From contig NZ_JAFCKJ010000013.1 of assembly GCF_018130465.1 (NCBI RefSeq), positions 62,001-126,000 on the forward strand: 64,000 nucleotides of DNA, in the 5' to 3' direction. Positions within the stretch are counted from its first letter, which is position 1. Each line of letters opens with the position of its first letter. The DNA is from Bradyrhizobium canariense (lineage in GTDB: Bacteria; Pseudomonadota; Alphaproteobacteria; Rhizobiales; Xanthobacteraceae). The translations under genes were made by a program, and so were the position numbers. Under the pieces are notes generated by a model. It was not told where the DNA came from, made no database searches, and saw only the letters and a program-made list of their open reading frames with translations. Positions 42,978 through 50,215 of the stretch are shown here, in pieces.

Positions 42978-43105
42978 CGATCGTGAAGACGCTCGCAGCG
43001 CGCGTGGCCCGCGGAAGCACGAGGCCCAATTGGACGCTGCTTGCGATTTCATCCCTCATTTCCGCTGGGATCGTGGCGGTCCTGCGGTCCGTGTTCGGGG
43101 CCTAG
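42971..43105 (+). CDS. Possible tiny membrane protein (44 aa)
   Basis: A frame of 45 codons whose second half (LLAISSLISAGIVAVLRSVF) could span the membrane, preceded by a basic segment. It overlaps the upstream gene and ends 3 nt before the glycosyltransferase start, so translational coupling is possible. There is no independent ribosome site; evidence is weak. Confidence 0.35.
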   Translation: MLTIVKTLAARVARGSTRPNWTLLAISSLISAGIVAVLRSVFGA

Positions 43106-43108
43106 CCG

Positions 43109-44149
43109 ATGCGGATTGCCCAGCTCGCTCCCTTGGCCGAGAGCGTACCTCCAAAGCTCTACGGAGGCACCGAGCGTGTGATCGCCTGGCTGGTGGACGA
43201 ACTGGTCGAATCCGGGCACGACGTCACCCTGTTCGCAAGCGGGGACTCGAAGACGAAGGGAAAGCTCCACGCGGTGTGGCCGCGCGCGTTGCGCCTGGGG
43301 CGGAAGGGTGCGGATCCGAACGCCGCCTGCGCGCTTCTGATCGAGGCCATCGCCGAGCGCGCGCGCGACTTCGACGTGATCCACTCCCACGTCGACTGGT
43401 TGCCTCTTCCGGTGCTGAGCCGGACCGGCGTGCCTTTCCTGACGACGATGCACGGTCGGCTCGATCTGCCCGGCCTGCCCCAGGTAATCGGTGCCTTTGC
43501 GGACGCTCCATTCGTCTCGATTTCCGCCGACCAGCGTCGGCCGCTTCCGGAAGCGAACTGGATCGCGACGATCCAGCACGGACTGCCCAAGGATATGTTT
43601 AGGCCCTCCTACGAACCAGGTTCGTACCTGGCCTTTCTGGGGCGGCTGACGGCGGACAAGGGTCCGGAGGACGCCATACGAATCGCGCGCGCGGCCCGGA
43701 TGCCGCTGCGCATGGCCGCCAAGATCCCTCGCGCAGAGACGGCCTACTTCAAGAACAAGCTCGAGCCGATCATCGATGGCCAGACGGTTCAGCTCGTCGG
43801 CGAGGTCGACGACGCGAAGAAGCAGCCGTTTCTCGCCAACGCAGCGGGCCTGCTGTTTCCGATCGGTTGGCCCGAACCGTTCGGTCTTGTCATGATCGAG
43901 GCGATGGCGTGCGGGACGCCCGTGATCGCCTACCGATCAGGTTCGGTGCCGGAAGTCGTGGAGGACGGCGTCACCGGCTTCATCGTCGACGGTGAGGAGC
44001 AGGCGATCAGAGCGGTGAAAGAATTGCGCCGGCTGGACAGACGAGTGGTCCGCGCCCGGTTCGAGGAGCGCTTCGTCGCAAGCCGGATGGCGAACGATTA
44101 CGAGACCCGATATCGCGAGCTGGTCGCCCGCGGAGCGCGCTTTACGTGA
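43109..44149 (+). CDS. Glycosyltransferase family 4 protein
   Basis: GT-B glycosyltransferase of 346 residues. The N-terminal domain opens MRIAQLAPLAESVPPKLYGGTERV; the C-terminal donor domain has FLGRLTADKGPEDAI and the EX7E-type segment EPFGLVMIEAMACGTPVIA (about 256-275), which binds the nucleotide sugar. Probably retaining; acceptor unknown. No export or polymerase genes adjoin. Confidence 0.87.
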   Translation: MRIAQLAPLAESVPPKLYGGTERVIAWLVDELVESGHDVTLFASGDSKTKGKLHAVWPRALRLGRKGADPNAACALLIEAIAERARDFDVIHSHVDWLPLPVLSRTGVPFLTTMHGRLDLPGLPQVIGAFADAPFVSISADQRRPLPEANWIATIQHGLPKDMFRPSYEPGSYLAFLGRLTADKGPEDAIRIARAARMPLRMAAKIPRAETAYFKNKLEPIIDGQTVQLVGEVDDAKKQPFLANAAGLLFPIGWPEPFGLVMIEAMACGTPVIAYRSGSVPEVVEDGVTGFIVDGEEQAIRAVKELRRLDRRVVRARFEERFVASRMANDYETRYRELVARGARFT

Positions 44150-44229
44150 GAGATCAATTCCGCGGCTCGCTTGTGGGGTGCTGGAAAAGCCGGCTGCCTA
44201 TCCAATCCTTGGCGATCCGTTCCGGGTCG

Positions 44230-44254
44230 GGAACAAGCGGTAATTCGCGGCGTT
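44230..44254 (+). promoter_or_regulatory. EcfG promoter, exact consensus match
   Basis: GGAAC-N16-CGTT, ending 47 nt before the PRC-barrel gene at 44302. Exact match to the general-stress sigma factor consensus of alphaproteobacteria. Confidence 0.7.
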
Positions 44255-44301
44255 GAAGCCGGCATCCAAACCGGTGCGGCTCTCGTTGGAGGAGATAATC
44301 G

Positions 44302-44814
44302 ATGAAAAGCTTTCTTGCCGTCGCGTTGCTCGGCACTGCTGTGATCGGCGGCGCTGCTTTCGCGCAATCCACTCAGCCCGCCGATCGCGCGCCGGCGGCC
44401 ACCGCTCACCCCGCCGATGCGAAGATGGCGTTCAAGGGAAATTGGCGTGCCTCCAAGCTGATGGGGGTGAACGTCTACAACGAGGCGAACGAGAAGCTCG
44501 GCGACATCAACGAATTGCTCGTCGACAAGAACGGCAAGATCAACGCGGTGGTTATCGGCATCGGCGGCTTCCTCGGCATGGGCGAGCACGACATCGCCGT
44601 CTCGATGGACAAGCTGAAGTTTGTTGAAGAGCCGGTCCGGACCAGCTCGAGCGGCACATCGACCACGTCGCGCGACACCACAACGACCGGCGCCGCGTCG
44701 ACAACCACGACGAACCGCACTGCGAACGATTGGGTGCCCGACCACGCCGTCATGAGTGGCAACAAGGAGCAATTGAAGGCGCTCCCCCAGTTCAAATATT
44801 CGGACTACAACTAG
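44302..44814 (+). CDS. Secreted PRC-barrel domain protein
   Basis: Periplasmic protein of 170 residues: signal peptide (about 1-22, AFA|QS), a PRC-barrel (about 50-110, WRASKLMGVNVYNEANEKLG, DINELLVDKNGKINAVVIG) and a Ser/Thr-rich linker (about 115-140). PRC-barrel proteins of this sort are often stress-induced. GGAGG is 10 nt before the ATG. An exact EcfG promoter lies upstream and a strong terminator directly downstream, so it is monocistronic. Confidence 0.87.
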   Translation: MKSFLAVALLGTAVIGGAAFAQSTQPADRAPAATAHPADAKMAFKGNWRASKLMGVNVYNEANEKLGDINELLVDKNGKINAVVIGIGGFLGMGEHDIAVSMDKLKFVEEPVRTSSSGTSTTSRDTTTTGAASTTTTNRTANDWVPDHAVMSGNKEQLKALPQFKYSDYN

Positions 44815-44837
44815 CGCGACGAGTGCTCGGCAAATTG

Positions 44838-44863
44838 GGGCCCCGCCTACGGGGCCCTTTTTT
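44838..44863 (+). terminator. Rho-independent terminator
   Basis: Perfect 8-bp stem GGGCCCCG / CGGGGCCC with a 4-nt loop followed by six T residues, 23 nt after the PRC-barrel stop. Confidence 0.9.
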
Positions 44864-44900
44864 GTGACCTCGGAGGCTAGTGTACGGATGTGCTGCAACG

Positions 44901-44935
44901 AAAAACGGCCCGCTCAAATCATTGGGCGGGCCGTT
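44901..44935 (-). terminator. Rho-independent terminator (minus strand)
   Basis: Nine-bp stem ACGGCCCGC / GCGGGCCGT (44905-44913 and 44926-44934); on the minus strand it is followed by a run of T. It lies 22 nt after the stop of the 26-residue gene. Confidence 0.8.
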
Positions 44936-44957
44936 CGTCCGTGCGGGGTTCATCCGC

Positions 44958-45038
44958 TCAGTGCATGTGAACCAGGAAATAGCCGACGCCGCCAACAACC
45001 AAGACGGCGGGAACGGCCCATAAAATCAGTACGGGCAT
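44958..45038 (-). CDS. Tiny membrane protein (26 aa)
   Basis: Reading frame of 27 codons, MPVLILWAVPAVLVVGGVGY then FLVHMH. It is a single hydrophobic span with a His-containing end. GGAGGAGAA immediately precedes the ATG by 2 nt (core GGAGG at 6 nt), and a terminator follows, which makes a real gene likely despite its size. I recall near-identical peptides in other bradyrhizobia. Function unknown. Confidence 0.7.
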   Translation of the reverse strand: MPVLILWAVPAVLVVGGVGYFLVHMH

Positions 45039-45095
45039 TTCTCCTCCAATTGCTGTCAGAACGCTTAGACGGGGCGCTAGGGACCGCCGCGACTA

Positions 45096-45323
45096 TTACT
45101 GCTCGGTGCAGACCTTCGTGGTCTTGACCGCAGACTCCGCCTCGACCCTCGTCTTGAAGACGCCGTCGCCCACGACCGTCGTGGTGGTGGTGGTCGGCTT
45201 GCTGTCAACGATGGTGCACTTCTTGGTGGTGGCGTCGCGCACAATGTAGAACTCGGCGGCGCTGGCTGCCTGCGTACCGAGGGCGAAGGCGGCAAGAGCG
45301 CCGCACACGATAAGCTTCTTCAT
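45096..45323 (-). CDS. Small secreted protein (75 aa)
   Basis: Signal peptide (about 1-22, MKKLIVCGALAAFALGTQAA) then a compact domain with FYIVRDATTKKCTIVD and a second Cys near the C terminus (VCTEQ), probably forming a disulfide in the periplasm. GAGGAGAA precedes the ATG at 45323. An exact EcfG promoter stands 45 nt upstream. Function unknown. Confidence 0.8.
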   Translation of the reverse strand: MKKLIVCGALAAFALGTQAASAAEFYIVRDATTKKCTIVDSKPTTTTTTVVGDGVFKTRVEAESAVKTTKVCTEQ

Positions 45324-45368
45324 GGTGTTCTCCTCAAAGTGAAAAATGACTCGTGAGTAGTCATCGCA

Positions 45369-45393
45369 AACGACGCCGCGCAACCGAAGTTCC
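45369..45393 (-). promoter_or_regulatory. EcfG promoter, exact consensus match
   Basis: Minus strand GGAAC-N16-CGTT, ending 45 nt before the small secreted protein start, almost the same spacing as at 44230. Confidence 0.7.
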
Positions 45394-45454
45394 TACTCGG
45401 TACAACAGAGCCCGTCCGTCTCGCTGGATCGAGATTGCCTAGTTTTCCCGGTCT

Positions 45455-45479
45455 GGAACCCCGCGGCTCGCCCGGGGTT
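45455..45479 (+). promoter_or_regulatory. EcfG-like promoter
   Basis: GGAAC-N16-GGTT, one mismatch in the -10 element, 28 nt before the DUF1236 gene. Confidence 0.55.
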
Positions 45480-45507
45480 GTTCGGTGTCCGCATTTAGGA
45501 GGTTCAG

Positions 45508-46620
45508 ATGAACAAGCGTTTATTCTTGGCTACGACCGCTGCAGTCGCGATCGCGACTTCCGCTTTTGCCCAATCCTCTCCGAGCACGTCGAACTCCAAT
45601 CCGCCGACTCGTCAGCAGGATTCCACATCCACTACGCCGTCCTCTTCGCCGTCGTCCAATTCTTCTTCCGCCAATCCTTCGGCGAATTCGGCCCAGACGC
45701 AGTCGCCGTCCTCGAGCGGTCAGACCGCTGCAGGCCAGCCGTCTAATTCGGGTACCGGCACCAACACCACGCAGGCGCCTGCTTCGAACAACTCGCCCAA
45801 CCAGGCCCAGACCAATCAGCCGTCCAATCAGACCACGACGCCTTCCAACCAGGCGCAGACCAATTCTCCTTCGACCACGAATACCCAGACGCAGAGTGCC
45901 AATCCGCCTGCCTCGGGCACCAACCAAGCGCAGTCGCCGACGGGCAGCGGTTCGACCAACACGGCGCAGCAGCCAAACAATCAGCAGAACACGGCCGATC
46001 GCTCCTCGAACACCAACGTGAATGCGTCGGTGAACATCAACGATCAGCAGCGGACCCGGATCAGCACGTCGATTTCGCATTTGAATGTGCACCCCCTCAA
46101 CAACGTGAACTTCTCGTTGTCGGTGGGCACGGCCGTGCCGCGCGATGTCCGTTTGCAGCCGCTCCCGGCGGAAGTCGTCGAGGTCGTGCCGCAGTACAGA
46201 GGCTACAACTTCGTGCTGGTGAAGGACGAGATCGTGATTGTGGAGCCGTCGAGCTACCAGATCGTCGCGGTCCTCCCGTACTCCGGCCGCTCGACCGCGA
46301 CTGCGCCGGCCCGCACCGAACAGCGTAAGGTGACGTTCAGCGATCGCGATCGCGAAGTAATCCGCAAGCACGCCAAGGCGCGTCCGGAGGCACGTCCTGA
46401 GGCACGTCCCGTCGAGCGCGAGCGGCAGACCACCGGCAGCACCGTGCGCACCGAAATCCGCAGGGGTGAGCGCCTGCCGGCAGACGTAGAAGTAGAGACC
46501 TTCCCCGAGGAGGTCTATCGCGACGCACCGAGCCTGCGGGAGTACCGGTACATCAGCCGGGATAGCCGCACTTACATCGTCGAACCGCAGGAACGTCGCG
46601 TGATCGAAGAGATCGATTGA
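45508..46620 (+). CDS. Secreted DUF1236 protein with low-complexity linker
   Basis: Exported protein of 370 residues: signal peptide (about 1-22, AFA|QS), a long Ser/Thr/Asn/Gln/Pro-rich disordered region (about 23-170), then two DUF1236-type modules: about 200-255 (RGYNFVLVKDEIVIVEPSSY) and about 308-365 (REYRYISRDSRTYIVEPQ). An Arg/Glu/Pro repeat (ARPEARPEARPVERER) separates them. AGGAGG precedes the ATG. DUF1236 proteins are frequent rhizobial periplasmic proteins of unknown role. The next gene follows after 25 nt. Confidence 0.87.
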   Translation: MNKRLFLATTAAVAIATSAFAQSSPSTSNSNPPTRQQDSTSTTPSSSPSSNSSSANPSANSAQTQSPSSSGQTAAGQPSNSGTGTNTTQAPASNNSPNQAQTNQPSNQTTTPSNQAQTNSPSTTNTQTQSANPPASGTNQAQSPTGSGSTNTAQQPNNQQNTADRSSNTNVNASVNINDQQRTRISTSISHLNVHPLNNVNFSLSVGTAVPRDVRLQPLPAEVVEVVPQYRGYNFVLVKDEIVIVEPSSYQIVAVLPYSGRSTATAPARTEQRKVTFSDRDREVIRKHAKARPEARPEARPVERERQTTGSTVRTEIRRGERLPADVEVETFPEEVYRDAPSLREYRYISRDSRTYIVEPQERRVIEEID

Positions 46621-46645
46621 TCTCGTCACATCAAGGAGAACGAAC

Positions 46646-46966
46646 ATGAGGACTATTGCTCTCGTCGCGTTTGCCGGCACCGCCATGCTGGCGTCGGCGG
46701 CTTCGGCGGCTCCGCTCAATCCCAGTCCGGTCGGATCGGCGCAGGCGGCAAACGTCGATCAGGTTCGCCTGGTCTGCAACGAGTACGGCCGCTGCTTCCG
46801 CACCCGTGGCCCCCGTTACGTCCAGCGTTACTACGGCGGCGGCGACGACTACGTGGTGCGCAGGAGCTATGGCGCCTACGGCGGTCCGGGCTATTACGAT
46901 CGCGGATACGGCTATTACGGAGGCGGGCCGAGCATCGGCTTCAGCTTCGGTACCGGCCGCTGGTGA
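46646..46966 (+). CDS. Small secreted Tyr/Gly-rich protein (106 aa)
   Basis: Signal peptide (about 1-22, ASAA) then CNEYGRCF, a short loop that may be disulfide-bonded, and a Gly-Tyr-rich tail. AAGGAG precedes the ATG. Probably cotranscribed with the DUF1236 gene. Related in style to the protein at 41348. Function unknown. Confidence 0.75.
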   Translation: MRTIALVAFAGTAMLASAASAAPLNPSPVGSAQAANVDQVRLVCNEYGRCFRTRGPRYVQRYYGGGDDYVVRRSYGAYGGPGYYDRGYGYYGGGPSIGFSFGTGRW

Positions 46967-46978
46967 TCGACGATCTTG

Positions 46979-47000
46979 GCGCCGCCCCCTGGGGCGGCGC
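46979..47000 (+). terminator. Terminator-like GC hairpin
   Basis: GCGCCGCCCC (46979-46988) pairs with GGGGCGGCGC (46991-47000), 13 nt after the preceding stop; no T-run follows. Confidence 0.6.
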
Positions 47001-47154
47001 TTCCGGATGGATCGACCAGGTCAGTCTGCCGGGCCTGACCGGCTCCGTGCGGCTGCCATCGACAAGCAGCCGACCAGCTGGGCCGCCGGCTCACGCGGCG
47101 CCCCGGCTTATCACGCACACGGAGAGGCTCTGGGAGCGCTGCGTCGCGCGGCAA

Positions 47155-47179
47155 GGAACGATCGGCATTCCACCGCGTA
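47155..47179 (+). promoter_or_regulatory. EcfG-like promoter candidate
   Basis: GGAAC-N16-CGTA, one mismatch at the last base, 169 nt before the receiver gene at 47349; the implied long leader would include the palindrome at 47240. Confidence 0.45.
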
Positions 47180-47239
47180 GAATCCTTACTCTCGGTCCCC
47201 TTGCCCCCAAGCCCCAGCCGGGAGTGAAACCTAGTCCAT

Positions 47240-47275
47240 GGTAAACGACCTCGACCCCGGTCGAGGTTGTTTACC
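47240..47275. promoter_or_regulatory. Palindrome in leader of receiver gene
   Basis: GGTAAACGACCTCGA and TCGAGGTTGTTTACC pair over 15 positions (one G-T pair) around a 6-nt loop. It could be an operator or an RNA hairpin; no T-run follows. Confidence 0.5.
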
Positions 47276-47348
47276 CGTTTCCCTCCACTGTGAACTCCGG
47301 GCGTTGTGACGGCCGCTGCGGGAACATCGACCTTCTCCAAGGATCCAA

Positions 47349-47717
47349 GTGAACCGCGCCAGACGATCTTTCTTCCTCGTCGAAGACGAAGCCTTGATCC
47401 GAATGATGCTCGTCGACATGCTCGAGGAGCTCGGACACGCCGTGGTCGCCGAGGCCGGGCGTATCGAGGATGCGCTACGGCTTGCGCACGATCCGGGCTT
47501 CGATATCGCCATCCTCGATATCAACCTCGGAGGACCGACGAGCACTCCCGTCGCGGAAATTCTCGCGAAGAGATCTGTTCCGTTCATTTTCGCGAGCGGC
47601 TACGGGGAAGACGATAAACCCGAGGGTTTCAAGAATAGACCCACGCTGCGCAAGCCCTTCCAACTGAATGGTCTTGAAAGAGCGATCCAAGCGGCCCTGG
47701 CGGAGCATGAGAACTAG
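47349..47717 (+). CDS. Stand-alone response regulator receiver (FAT-GUY-like)
   Basis: Receiver domain without output domain, 122 residues, GTG start at 47349. The phosphoacceptor is Asp57 in IAILDINL, the acidic pair lies in VEDEALI, and the conserved Lys is in TLRKPF. PFIFASGYG matches the FAT-GUY type of single-domain receivers, which in other alphaproteobacteria take part in the general stress phosphorelay. Nearby EcfG-like promoters agree with that reading. The partner kinase is not in the window. Confidence 0.85.
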   Translation: MNRARRSFFLVEDEALIRMMLVDMLEELGHAVVAEAGRIEDALRLAHDPGFDIAILDINLGGPTSTPVAEILAKRSVPFIFASGYGEDDKPEGFKNRPTLRKPFQLNGLERAIQAALAEHEN

Positions 47718-47884
47718 CCGCGTCCCGCCTTCGAGCCGGTCTCCTGCCCCGGCGGATCCAAAGCTGCTTCGAATTCGGTTATAATGTCCTGCAGTAGCCG
47801 CGCAGTCAAAGGATCGGTCGTTTCCGCGTGAAGCCTGCGGAATCGGTCCAGTTCCTCGACGTGTTTTGGTGATCGATCGACCAT
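47714..47884 (-). CDS. Small charged protein (56 aa)
   Basis: Frame of 57 codons beginning MVDRSPKHVEELDRFRRLHA. It is charged, helical and similar in pattern to the 48-residue protein at 10652 (FRR-x-L, later LL-x-x-I/L and E-rich end). It is convergent with the receiver gene and overlaps its stop by 4 nt. Ribosome site weak. Function unknown. Confidence 0.55.
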   Translation of the reverse strand: MVDRSPKHVEELDRFRRLHAETTDPLTARLLQDIITEFEAALDPPGQETGSKAGRG

Positions 47885-47931
47885 GGTGTTCTCGCAAGCT
47901 CCGACATCATCTACATCGCAACCGAACTACG

Positions 47932-47987
47932 GTGACAGTGCACTTAATTCATGAGCTTTCGAGCCCTCGCATTGAGTGCACTGTCAC
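47932..47987. repeat. Palindromic repeat element, copy 2
   Basis: Arms GTGACAGTGCACTTAAT (47932-47948) and ATTGAGTGCACTGTCAC (47971-47987), one mismatch, 22-nt loop. The right arm matches the element at 37056-37076. Confidence 0.7.
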
Positions 47988-48027
47988 ACTGAATCCCGAT
48001 GGTCTCCGCTCTACGGCCGTATGGCGC

Positions 48028-48597
48028 TTATTGGAGCGGACAATTGTAAGTCGTGACGGCGTAGATTCCACGACGCATCCGTTTCGAAGCAACGATTTCG
48101 CAACTTGATCCGACGTGGCGGAGCCACTCCGAAGCTCCACCGTCCTCAGCGAGGTTATCGCTCGGGTTCGAGACGAGGTAATCGTCATTTTCCATACCAG
48201 CCATTCCCCAGCTTTCCCAAGCCAGCATGACCGAGTCTTTGTCCGCGAACCCTCGTAGTGCGTCGTTGTGCGCGTAAGACCAAGCTAGAAACCGAAGTTC
48301 ATCCTTGACTCGCGGCAGTGCCCAGAAGGTCCCGCCGATCAGCGTGAGCATCAGCACGAGCGAGATGACTATCGAACGAGCTCGGGGGGATTTCCTCTCG
48401 ACTCCGGCCCAGATGCAGAGTCCGACGCAAGCTAATGCCACCGCGGGCAAGTAGAGTGAGATGAGAAACTGAAACGTGCCAAGGCTCTTATCCCACGCAA
48501 AGGGCGTTGCAGTCGTGACCGCGGCAATTGCGGCAAAGAAGGGCAGCCACCGCAGCGTCTGTGCCTCTTTCTCGGGGGCTTGAGCAAATGAGGTCAT
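48028..48597 (-). CDS. Membrane protein of unknown function (189 aa)
   Basis: Three hydrophobic segments in the N-terminal half (about 17-35, 43-65 and 75-93) and a C-terminal soluble domain with two cysteines (SSCEIVASK and the last residues YNCPLQ), probably periplasmic. No family recognised. Lies next to the tRNA gene; GC content seems somewhat lower than that of neighbours. Confidence 0.65.
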   Translation of the reverse strand: MTSFAQAPEKEAQTLRWLPFFAAIAAVTTATPFAWDKSLGTFQFLISLYLPAVALACVGLCIWAGVERKSPRARSIVISLVLMLTLIGGTFWALPRVKDELRFLAWSYAHNDALRGFADKDSVMLAWESWGMAGMENDDYLVSNPSDNLAEDGGASEWLRHVGSSCEIVASKRMRRGIYAVTTYNCPLQ

Positions 48598-48718
48598 TGT
48601 TCTCAGATTTTATCAAGAAGGTTCCGGCAGTTTACAAGCCCGCAGACCAAACGAGCTATTCGACCGTCGCGACCATTTCCTCACAGGTAGGCGCGAACTG
48701 TAGGGTGCATTCCAGCGC

Positions 48719-48794
48719 TGGTGGGCCCGGCAGGACTCGAACCTGCAACCAGACCGTTATGAGCGGCCGGCTCTAACCATTGAGCTACAGGCCC
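48719..48794 (-). tRNA. tRNA with anticodon CAU (Ile2 or elongator Met)
   Basis: A full 76-nt cloverleaf on the minus strand: acceptor GGGCCTG / CGGGCCC, D stem GCTC / GAGC, anticodon stem GGCCG / CGGTC with loop CTCATAA (CAU), T arm GCAGG-TTCGAGT-CCTGC and an encoded CCA. The acceptor looks more like tRNA-Ile2, whose C34 is changed to lysidine by TilS, than like initiator tRNA, but elongator Met cannot be excluded by eye. Confidence 0.92.
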
Positions 48795-49130
48795 CGCCGC
48801 GAGACGGCCGCGGGATCAGCGGCCGGCAACGGTGCGCGGTTCGTTTACAGGGGCGGAGGCGGGGGTGCAATGCTGACTCTGGGGAGAAGGAAACGCCCGG
48901 CGCAGCAAGGCCTGATAGTTTTGAAAAACCGAATTCTGCGATAATGCCCTTATAGCCCTGTTTTGCCCGACGGAGCAAGCCGCCGCCGCGGAGGCTCGCT
49001 TTCTCGATTCTGTAACCCCTTGTGATCGCTAAATCTTTCTACTGTGCATGGGGTTGTTTTCGCACATTTTGTTGGGAGGGGTCTTCCGGTCCCCTCCAAT
49101 GTCGCGTAGGCGCGCGGCAGTTCCACAGCG
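48795..49130. other. Intergenic region upstream of tRNA
   Basis: A 336-nt gap containing the promoter side of the minus-strand tRNA and the end of the receptor gene at 49131. No gene, att-like duplication of the tRNA end or repeat was recognised. Confidence 0.4.
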
Positions 49131-50108
49131 CTAGTCCACCGACACCCCGGCGAACTCCACCACTTTGCGCCACTTCTCGGTCTCGTCGGTGACCAGCTTG
49201 CCGAACTCGGCCGGCGTCATCGGCTTGGGGATGCCGCCGGTCTCGCCGAGGCGCGCGACCAGCTTCGGGTCCTTCAGCGCCTCGTTGACGGCGTTGTTGA
49301 GGATCTCGATCACGTCCGGCGGCGTGCCCTTCGGCGCGGAGATGCCGTAGAAGCCGACCGATTCGAAGCCCGGCACGGTCTCGGCGATCGTGGGCACGTC
49401 GGGCACGCTCGGCCAGCGCTGCGGCGAGGTCACGCCGAGCGCGCGGACATTGCCGCCCTTGGCCTGCTCCATCGCGGAGGGAAGGTTGTCGAAGATCAGC
49501 TGCACCTTGTTGGAGATGATGTCGGGGAAGGCGATCGCCGAGCCGCGATAGGGCACGTGCACCATGTCGCACTTGGTCATCACCTTGAACAGCTCGGCCG
49601 ACATGTGCACCGAGGTGCCGTTGCCGGACGAGGCAAAGGAGATTTTTCCGGGATTGGCCTTGCAGTAGTCGATGAACTCCTGAACCGTCTTCGCCGGAAA
49701 CGCGTTGGAGACGACCAGCATGTTGGTGAGCTGCATGATGCTCGCGACCGGCACGGTGTCGCGCAAGAAGTCGAACGGCAGCTTCTTGTAGAGCGAGGTC
49801 GAGATCGCGTTGTTGGGCGCGACGAACAGCAGCGTGTAGCCGTCCGGCGTGGAGTTGATCGCGGCACCGGCCGCGATGTTGCCGCCGGAGCCGGCGCGGT
49901 TCTCGACGATGAATTGCTGGCCGAAACGGTCCGACAGCCAGGCCGCCATGATCCGCGCCACGATGTCGACCGGGCCACCGGCGGAGAAGCCGATGATCCA
50001 GTGCACGGGACGGTCGGGATAGCCGGCGGCGGAGGCGGGAGCTGCGGCGCTGAAAAGCGTTGAAAGGAAAACCAGCCCGAAAACACTGTTACGCAGAATT
50101 CGCAACAT
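49131..50108 (-). CDS. Bug/TctC-type tricarboxylate transporter receptor
   Basis: Periplasmic receptor of 325 residues: signal peptide (about 1-27, ASA|AG) and YPDRPVHWIIGFSAGGPVDI, NRAGSGGNIAAGA, typical of the Bug family. GGGAGG lies 5 nt before the ATG at 50108. No TctAB genes adjoin. Ligand unknown, likely a carboxylate. Confidence 0.88.
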   Translation of the reverse strand: MLRILRNSVFGLVFLSTLFSAAAPASAAGYPDRPVHWIIGFSAGGPVDIVARIMAAWLSDRFGQQFIVENRAGSGGNIAAGAAINSTPDGYTLLFVAPNNAISTSLYKKLPFDFLRDTVPVASIMQLTNMLVVSNAFPAKTVQEFIDYCKANPGKISFASSGNGTSVHMSAELFKVMTKCDMVHVPYRGSAIAFPDIISNKVQLIFDNLPSAMEQAKGGNVRALGVTSPQRWPSVPDVPTIAETVPGFESVGFYGISAPKGTPPDVIEILNNAVNEALKDPKLVARLGETGGIPKPMTPAEFGKLVTDETEKWRKVVEFAGVSVD

Positions 50109-50215
50109 GACGCCTCCCATTGTTCTATTGTCGTTGGGCTGCATGCTTTCACAAAATCGGGGCGCTGCCTACATCGTCGCAAGTCGATGTTGACGCGCCC
50201 CCGCCGGGACCGACC

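Larger units (their letters stand above)
46967..47348. other. Intergenic region with two hairpins and an EcfG-like site
   Basis: A 382-nt gap holding a terminator-like hairpin (46979-47000), an EcfG-like site (47155-47179) and a 36-nt palindrome (47240-47275). No gene supported. Confidence 0.5.

Noticed and set aside
48719-48794. tRNA gene as an integration site
   Set aside because: No duplicated tRNA 3' end, integrase or change in gene style was found on either side within the window.
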